Source: UMGS363 sp964402055
GTDB taxonomy: Bacteria; Bacillota; Clostridia; Oscillospirales; Ruminococcaceae
Direction of reading: 5' to 3'
Assembly: GCA_964402055.1 (NCBI GenBank)
Contig: CAYOAV010000055.1
Location: forward strand, 1 to 11,848
DNA length: 11,848 bases
Shown here: positions 7,594-11,848 of the stretch, one piece after another
Layout of the letters: every line of letters begins with the position of its first letter
How positions within the stretch are numbered: the first letter of the stretch is position 1
Position numbers and translations under genes: made by a program
Notes under the pieces: model-generated
What the model was told of the DNA's origin: nothing
What the model saw: the letters and a program-made list of their open reading frames with translations, nothing else
The model's database searches: none

Positions 7594-8520
7594 ATGCAGA
7601 AGGTTTTATTTGACGAATTAAGGGAAAGACTGCCTAAGCTTTCAAAGGGTCATAAGAAAATTGCGGAATATATGCTCAATCATTACGACAAGGCGGCTTT
7701 TATGACGGCTTCAAGGCTGGGCGGCATTGTCGGGGTCAGCGAATCAACGGTTGTACGCTTTGCGACAGAGCTTGGATATGAGGGATATCCCGAATTGCAG
7801 AGAGCTTTGCGTGATTATACAAGCAATATGCTTACGACTGTTCAGAGAATTGATGTAATGAATGACCGTCTTGGCGATGTTGATGTTTATGAAAAAATAA
7901 TAAGCATGGACATTGACAAGCTGAAAAAGACGCTTGAAGAGGGTGACAAGGAAGAATTCTACCGCACGGTTGACGCATTATGTGCGGCGAAGAATATTTA
8001 TGTTATAGGTGCAAGGTCGGCGGCTGTACTGGCGAGATTTTTATCATTCTATTTTACGATGATGTTCGACAATGTTAAGCTTGTTCATACGACATCAACA
8101 TCGGAAATGTTTGAGCAGATACTTAACATAGGTGAGAATGACATTATGATAGGAATAAGCTTTCCAAGATATTCCAATCATACGGTAAAGGCTTTCCGCT
8201 ACGCTTCATCGAGGGGAGCTAAGGTAATTGCGATAACTGACAGCATGGCTTCGCCATTAGCAGAATATGCGGATAATATTCTTATTGCCAGAAGTGATAT
8301 GGTATCGTTCGCAGATTCGCTTATTGCACCGATGAGCGTTATAAATGCTCTGATTGTGGCGGTTGGTATGAGAAAAAGAGATTATGTTGCCGAGAGCTAC
8401 AAGCGGCTTGAGGAAATATGCGACGAATATCATGCTTTTGACAGCTTCGACAGCAGGAATCCTGATTTTGTGCCTTTAAAGAAGAAAAAGAATGACGATC
8501 CCCGAAAGGAAGATCAATGA
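7594..8520 (+). CDS. MurR/RpiR family transcriptional regulator
   Basis: This 308-aa regulator has an N-terminal HTH_6 DNA-binding domain (about 1–77) with KGHKKIAEYML and a helix-turn-helix around residues 37–62 containing VSESTVVRFATELGYEGYPE. A C-terminal SIS sugar-isomerase-fold domain spans about 110–260, with YVIGARSAAVLARF, MIGISFPRYSNHTVKAF and VIAITDSMASPLAEYAD, which would bind a phosphosugar ligand in known relatives. The C-terminal end is a Lys-rich tail. An AGGAAGG at 7579–7585, overlapping the DUF3006 stop, lies 8 nt before the ATG. The stop overlaps the dusB start as ATGA. No sugar transporter or catabolic enzyme is adjacent, unlike typical RpiR/MurR loci, so the regulated genes and ligand cannot be inferred from context. 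Confidence 0.94.
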   Translation: MQKVLFDELRERLPKLSKGHKKIAEYMLNHYDKAAFMTASRLGGIVGVSESTVVRFATELGYEGYPELQRALRDYTSNMLTTVQRIDVMNDRLGDVDVYEKIISMDIDKLKKTLEEGDKEEFYRTVDALCAAKNIYVIGARSAAVLARFLSFYFTMMFDNVKLVHTTSTSEMFEQILNIGENDIMIGISFPRYSNHTVKAFRYASSRGAKVIAITDSMASPLAEYADNILIARSDMVSFADSLIAPMSVINALIVAVGMRKRDYVAESYKRLEEICDEYHAFDSFDSRNPDFVPLKKKKNDDPRKEDQ

Positions 8521-9500
8521 AATATATTCAGATAGGAAATGTTAAAATAGAAAAGACTGCCGCACTTGCACCGATGGCTTCTGTTGCTGACAGGGCTTAC
8601 AGGGCTGTTTGCAAGGAGCAAGGGGCGGCTTATATGGTTTCGGAAATGATTTCCGCCAAGGGACTTTGCTATTCCGACAGAAAAACAGAGGAGCTTTGCA
8701 CGGTTATTGAAAGCGAAAGACCTTATGCGCTGCAATTATTTGGTGAAGAGCCTGAATTTATTGGCAGGGCGGCGGCTAAGCTGATGAAGTACAAGCCTGA
8801 TATACTTGATATAAATATGGGTTGCCCTGTACCTAAGATAGCAGGAAACGGCAGTGGAAGTGCTCTTATGAAAAATCCTGAGCTTGCGGCGGAGATCGTT
8901 CGGGCGGCTGTAAAAAACAGCGATGTTCCTGTTACGGTCAAATTCCGAAAGGGTTGGGATGATGAAAATGTGAACGCTGTGCCGTTCGCAAAAATAATTG
9001 AGCAGGCAGGAGCGTCGATGATAGCTGTTCATGGACGAACAAGGTCGCAGATGTATCACGGAAAGGCTGATATTGATATTATCCGTCAGGTCAAGGAGGC
9101 GGTTTCAATACCTGTTATCGGAAACGGTGACATTGATTCGCCTGAAAGTGCAGTTGCGATGTATGAAAAAACTGGCTGTGATCTTGTAATGATAGGTAGG
9201 GGGAGTTACGGCAGACCCTGGTTATTTTCGCAGATAAAAAGCTATATGGAAACGGGGAGCTATGCACCTGAACCAAGCCTTGAGGAAAAGCTGAAAATTA
9301 TGCTTCATCAGGCGGAGCTGACTGTGGAATTCAAGGGAGAGAAAAAGGCAATGGCAGAGCTTCGCAGGCAATGCTCATTCTATATAAAGGGATTGCCGAA
9401 TGCCGCACGATTCAGAGGAAGATGCGGCACGCTCACACAGATGTCAGAGCTTTATTCGCTCGCAGATGAGCTTCTGGAGGCGGCGAAATGTTCAGAATAA
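8517..9500 (+). CDS. dusB: tRNA-dihydrouridine synthase, DusB-like
   Basis: This flavoenzyme (327 aa, FMN, NADPH) reduces uridines of the tRNA D-loop to dihydrouridine. It has a TIM-barrel domain with LAPMASVADRAYR at about 17–29 (FMN phosphate or ring region), LQLFGEEPE, and DINMGCPVPKI with catalytic Cys103. It continues with VKFRKGW with Lys142, VHGRTRSQMYHG at about 171–182, IGNGDI at 201–206, and IGRGSYGRPWLF. The C-terminal helical tRNA-binding part follows, with RRQCSFYIKGLPNAARFR. The second glycine usual in the MAG motif is Ser here (MAS). AAGGA at 8506–8510 precedes the ATG. The gene overlaps the regulator by 4 nt and rimI by 13 nt. Substrate positions cannot be fixed from sequence; the DusB subfamily is the usual single Dus of Firmicutes. 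Confidence 0.95.
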   Translation: MKYIQIGNVKIEKTAALAPMASVADRAYRAVCKEQGAAYMVSEMISAKGLCYSDRKTEELCTVIESERPYALQLFGEEPEFIGRAAAKLMKYKPDILDINMGCPVPKIAGNGSGSALMKNPELAAEIVRAAVKNSDVPVTVKFRKGWDDENVNAVPFAKIIEQAGASMIAVHGRTRSQMYHGKADIDIIRQVKEAVSIPVIGNGDIDSPESAVAMYEKTGCDLVMIGRGSYGRPWLFSQIKSYMETGSYAPEPSLEEKLKIMLHQAELTVEFKGEKKAMAELRRQCSFYIKGLPNAARFRGRCGTLTQMSELYSLADELLEAAKCSE

Positions 9501-9916
9501 GAAAGGCTATATATGATGATATAAAGGCTATGGCTGAAATTGAGAGGGAATGTATACCTGAACCATGGAGCGTTTCATCATTTGAGAGGGAATTTTCGGC
9601 AAGAGGCTCGATATTCCTTGCGGCGGTCAGCGAAAATGACGAGATATGCGGATTTATAACGGCTAATGCTGTGCTTGATGAGATAAACATATATAATATT
9701 GCTGTAAAAGAAAAATTCAGGCGGCAGGGAATTGCGATGGCTTTACTTTGTGAGCTTGATAAGGAAAATGCCGAGATGATAAACCTTGAAGTGAGGGAGA
9801 GCAATTCGGCGGCAATCGCACTTTATGAAAAATGCGGATTTGAGCAGGTCGGTATGAGGAAGAATTTTTATTCTGAACCTGTGGAAAATGCTGTTCTTAT
9901 GACAAAAAAACGCTGA
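9488..9916 (+). CDS. rimI: Ribosomal protein N-alanine acetyltransferase RimI-like (GNAT)
   Basis: This 142-aa GNAT acetyltransferase would use acetyl-CoA to acetylate the N-terminal amine of a ribosomal protein (S18 in E. coli). Visible motifs are the N-terminal RKAIYDDIKAMAEIERECIPEPWS, the acetyl-CoA loop RRQGIA at 78–83, and the NLEVRESNSAAIALYEKCGF block at 99–118. Glu101 and Tyr113 hold the same 12-residue spacing as the E. coli catalytic pair. The end NFYSEPVENAVLM is typical of RimI. GGAGG at 9476–9480 lies 7 nt before the ATG, inside dusB, and the genes overlap by 13 nt. In many Firmicutes rimI sits between tsaB and tsaD; here dusB stands in the tsaB position. GNAT specificity is hard to prove, so a different amine substrate remains possible. 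Confidence 0.9.
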   Translation: MFRIRKAIYDDIKAMAEIERECIPEPWSVSSFEREFSARGSIFLAAVSENDEICGFITANAVLDEINIYNIAVKEKFRRQGIAMALLCELDKENAEMINLEVRESNSAAIALYEKCGFEQVGMRKNFYSEPVENAVLMTKKR

Positions 9917-9949
9917 TATAAGATGGTTTATGTCTTTTTGGAACGGTGG

Positions 9950-9955
9950 AAAGGA
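9950..9955 (+). promoter_or_regulatory. Ribosome binding site deciding the start of tsaD
   Basis: AAAGGA lies 9 nt before ATG 9965, which begins the canonical MKILGIESSCDETA. An earlier in-frame ATG at 9923 has no SD and would add 14 residues not seen in the family. Confidence 0.75.
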
Positions 9956-9964
9956 AAAAATGAA

Positions 9965-10987
9965 ATGAAAATACTCGGAATAGAATCTTCATGCGATGAA
10001 ACGGCGGCTTCGGTCGTTCTGGACGGAAAAAAGATACTTTCCAATGTTGTTTCAACGCAGATAGAGGAACATAAAAAATACGGCGGAGTTGTTCCTGAAA
10101 TTGCTTCACGCCGTCATTGTGAAAATATACTTGATGTTGTAAAAAAGGCTCTTGATGACGCAGAAACAGATCTTGACGGAATTGACGCTATTGCAGTGAC
10201 ATATGCTCCAGGGCTAATAGGGGCATTGCTTGTGGGAGTGAGCTTTGCGAAAGGACTTGCACTTGCTGCAGACAAGCCGCTGATACCTGTACATCACATT
10301 GCAGGTCATATTGCGGCAAATTATCTTGCAAGTGCTGAAACGGACGAGCCTTTGAAGCCGCCGTATCTTTGTCTTGTTGCAAGCGGAGGTCATTCGCATA
10401 TTATTGAGGTTACGGATTACACAAAATTCCGCGTTATTGGAAGAACGCATGATGATGCGGCAGGAGAAGCCTTTGACAAGGCGGCGAGGGTGCTTGGATT
10501 TTGCTATCCAGGTGGTGTTCAGATCGACAAGGCGGCACAAAATGGTGATCCTTTGGCATACAAGCTACCGCATCCGAAAATAAACGGAAGTGAATTTGAT
10601 TTTTCGTTCAGTGGCTTGAAAACTGCGGTCATAAATCTTGCTCATAATGCTGAACAGAAGGGTCAGGAGCTTAACAAGAACGATCTTGCGGCATCATTCC
10701 AGAAAACTATATCGGAAATACTTGTTGGAAAGACGATTTCTGCGGCAAAGTCATATGGATATAAGACAGTTGCGTTGGCAGGAGGAGTTTCGGCAAATTC
10801 AGGTGTAAGAGGCTTGCTTGAAAAGGAATGCAGGAAAAATGGAATGAAGCTTTATATGCCGCCGCTTTATTTATGCGGTGATAATGCGGCTATGATAGCT
10901 TGTCAGGGATATTATGATTATCTTGACGGAAAACGTGCAGGAATGGACTTGAATGCGATAGCTACGCTTTCGCTTGAAGAAATATGA
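9965..10987 (+). CDS. tsaD: tRNA t6A37 threonylcarbamoyltransferase TsaD
   Basis: This is the catalytic subunit, 340 aa, that transfers the threonylcarbamoyl group to A37 of ANN-decoding tRNAs, in a complex with TsaB and TsaE. It is an ASKHA-fold ATPase. Family markers are MKILGIESSCDETA at the N-terminus, VVPEIASRRH at 42–51, and VHHIAGHIAA with metal ligands His111 and His115. Further markers are ASGGHSHI, the DDAAGEAFDKAARVLG nucleotide-binding block at 163–178, FSFSGLKTA, LAGGVSANSGVR, and LCGDNAAMIA with metal ligand Asp306. Length is normal for the family. The gap to rimI is 48 nt and to rsmE 13 nt. TsaB and TsaE genes, which often accompany it, are not in this window and must lie elsewhere in the genome if the pathway is complete. 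Confidence 0.98.
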   Translation: MKILGIESSCDETAASVVLDGKKILSNVVSTQIEEHKKYGGVVPEIASRRHCENILDVVKKALDDAETDLDGIDAIAVTYAPGLIGALLVGVSFAKGLALAADKPLIPVHHIAGHIAANYLASAETDEPLKPPYLCLVASGGHSHIIEVTDYTKFRVIGRTHDDAAGEAFDKAARVLGFCYPGGVQIDKAAQNGDPLAYKLPHPKINGSEFDFSFSGLKTAVINLAHNAEQKGQELNKNDLAASFQKTISEILVGKTISAAKSYGYKTVALAGGVSANSGVRGLLEKECRKNGMKLYMPPLYLCGDNAAMIACQGYYDYLDGKRAGMDLNAIATLSLEEI

Positions 10988-11000
10988 TTAAGGAGAAGCT

Positions 11001-11720
11001 ATGCCGAGATTTTTTATTGAATATGAACCATCGGACTACATAAATGTAACAGGAGCGGACGCAAGGCACATCGGATATTCGCTCCGTATGAAAGTCGGCG
11101 ATGAGCTGACGTTCTGCCGTGAGGGAAAGGATTATTTCTGCGAGATAGAGGAAATGACTGCGGAATCGGTATTATGCCGTATAAAAAGCTGTGAAAATTC
11201 AAAATGTGAGCCGAATCTGAAGCTGACGATATATCAGGCATTGCCCAAGCAGGATAAATTGGAGCAGATCATTCAGAAGGTGACGGAGCTTGGAGCTGTG
11301 AGAATAGTGCCGTTTTTATCAAAAAGATGCGTTTCAAGACCTGACAAGAAGGATTTTGCCAAAAAGCGTGAACGGCTTATGAGGATTGCGGAAGAAGCGG
11401 CGAAGCAGTCGGGCAGGGGGATCATTCCCGAGGTCGGAGAGCTGATGAGCTTTGATGAGGCTGTTGGGGATATGTCGGCGGCAGAGGTCAAGCTTATATG
11501 CTATGAAAACGGTGGAGAGCGGCTTTCCGAGGTCGGATTGGGGAATGTGACATCTGCGGCTGTTATGATAGGCTCGGAGGGTGGCTTTGAGAGGTCGGAG
11601 GTAGAAAAGGCTGTTAAAAAGGGTGCAAAGCCTATCTGGTTGGGTGAAAGAATACTGCGATGTGAGACTTGCCCTGTTGCGGTAACGGCGATAATAATGA
11701 ATTTGAGCGGTGATATGTGA
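11001..11720 (+). CDS. rsmE: 16S rRNA (uracil-1498-N3)-methyltransferase RsmE
   Basis: This SPOUT-class methyltransferase (239 aa) makes m3U at position 1498 of 16S rRNA from S-adenosylmethionine. The N-terminal PUA-like domain (about 1–70) opens MPRFFIEY and contains DARHIGYSLRMKVGDEL. The SPOUT domain begins with the signature YQALPKQDKLEQIIQKVTELG at about 78–98 and has EEAAKQSGRG at 131–140 for the usual EEAxxQS motif. Its C-terminal knot shows GSEGGF at 191–196 and LGERILRCETCP at 214–225. The knot usually reads RILRxETA; here two Cys flank the Glu-Thr, which may be a lineage variation. AAGGAG at 10990–10995 lies 5 nt before the ATG. In Bacillus this gene lies by prmA and dnaJ; here it ends the tsaD group. 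Confidence 0.95.
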   Translation: MPRFFIEYEPSDYINVTGADARHIGYSLRMKVGDELTFCREGKDYFCEIEEMTAESVLCRIKSCENSKCEPNLKLTIYQALPKQDKLEQIIQKVTELGAVRIVPFLSKRCVSRPDKKDFAKKRERLMRIAEEAAKQSGRGIIPEVGELMSFDEAVGDMSAAEVKLICYENGGERLSEVGLGNVTSAAVMIGSEGGFERSEVEKAVKKGAKPIWLGERILRCETCPVAVTAIIMNLSGDM

Positions 11721-11748
11721 TAGGATACTATGCTGATTTAACAGGGCG

Positions 11749-11778
11749 TTGTGAAAATTGTGCAGGAAAATATATAAT
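11749..11778 (+). promoter_or_regulatory. Possible sigma-A promoter after rsmE
   Basis: TTGTGA at 11749–11754 and a perfect TATAAT at 11773–11778 are separated by 18 nt. The -35 box matches 4 of 6 consensus bases, and the spacer is at the long end of the usual range. This would start transcription near 11785 and leave a leader of about 55 nt before the GTG at 11841. No terminator is seen between rsmE and this site, so the downstream gene may also be read through from upstream. Confidence 0.42.
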
Positions 11779-11807
11779 TATGTAAAAAAACACAGCATAT
11801 CACCAAA

Positions 11808-11830
11808 CCTGTCAAAAAGAGTTGACAAGG
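11808..11830 (+). promoter_or_regulatory. Small hairpin overlapping the Shine-Dalgarno of the next gene
   Basis: TGTCAA at 11810–11815 and TTGACA at 11822–11827 form a perfect 6-bp inverted repeat around a 6-nt loop. With one bulged A the stem can extend by CC at 11808–11809 pairing with GG at 11829–11830. The right arm covers the beginning of the AAGGGGAG Shine-Dalgarno at 11827–11834, so the structure could reduce translation initiation. The arm also resembles a -35 box but has no -10 partner inside the window. Confidence 0.3.
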
Positions 11831-11840
11831 GGAGAAAAAA

Positions 11841-11848
11841 GTGGTAAT
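11841..11848 (+). CDS. Start of a further gene, 3' partial
   Basis: A strong AAGGGGAG at 11827–11834 is followed 6 nt later by GTG at 11841, and the frame is open to the window edge. Only two full codons (Met-Val) and part of a third are present, so nothing can be said about the product. Confidence 0.4.

Noticed and set aside
9923..9964. Upstream ATG at 9923 as a longer tsaD start.
   Set aside because: It has no ribosome binding site, and the extra residues precede the canonical TsaD N-terminus, which has its own SD.
11729..11799. 7-bp inverted repeat TATGCTG (11729–11735) and CAGCATA (11793–11799) flanking the possible promoter.
   Set aside because: The arms are 57 nt apart and a chance match of this size is fairly likely in a 130-nt region. 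There is no T-run, so it is not a terminator.
1..11848. Defence island, prophage, mobile element or CRISPR.
   Set aside because: No integrase, transposase, toxin pair, direct-repeat array or phage structural gene is visible, and every large frame is a known housekeeping or widespread family.

Overview
This window is a dense, one-directional run of housekeeping and envelope genes. All supported genes lie on the + strand: ten complete and clearly recognisable genes, one complete microprotein gene, one gene cut by the left edge, and the first codons of another at the right edge. The gene order tepA–ylzJ-like–(uppP)–spoIIIE/ftsK resembles the order known from spore-forming Firmicutes. Together with the strong GGAGG-type ribosome binding sites, moderate GC content and compact layout, it points to a Clostridia-class Firmicute. 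A Ruminococcus/Oscillospiraceae-type organism is my best guess, but that level of detail is inference. No rRNA, tRNA, CRISPR array, insertion sequence or phage gene is visible, and no gap between genes exceeds about 120 bases.

Layout. (1) 1–4436: an envelope and chromosome-translocation block, consisting of a TepA-type ClpP-fold protein, a 54-residue YlzJ-like microprotein, undecaprenyl-diphosphatase UppP, and the DNA translocase FtsK/SpoIIIE. (2) 4467–7580: a YgiQ-family radical SAM protein whose 3' end overlaps by 88 nt a membrane-anchored ComEC-like metallo-beta-lactamase-fold protein, followed 1 nt later by a DUF3006 small protein. (3) 7594–8520: a MurR/RpiR-family regulator with no sugar genes beside it. 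(4) 8517–11720: a translation-modification block of DusB (dihydrouridine in tRNA), RimI (ribosomal protein N-acetylation), TsaD (t6A37 in tRNA) and RsmE (m3U in 16S rRNA). (5) 11721–11848: an intergenic region with a plausible sigma-A promoter, a small hairpin over a Shine-Dalgarno sequence, and the GTG start of a further gene.

How the genes fit together. Junctions are tight: ATGA or TAATG overlaps at tepA/ylzJ, ylzJ/uppP and rpiR/dusB, a 13-nt overlap at dusB/rimI, and gaps of 1–48 nt elsewhere. I see no intrinsic terminator between 1 and 11720, so much of the window could be one transcript or a set of nested transcripts. The recognisable functions are cell-wall lipid recycling, chromosome segregation and sporulation, and fidelity of the translation machinery.

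I did not find a convincing undescribed system. The parts most worth a second look are the surface MBL-fold plus DUF3006 pair, the long ygiQ/MBL gene overlap, the YlzJ-like microprotein, and the structured leader at the right edge.
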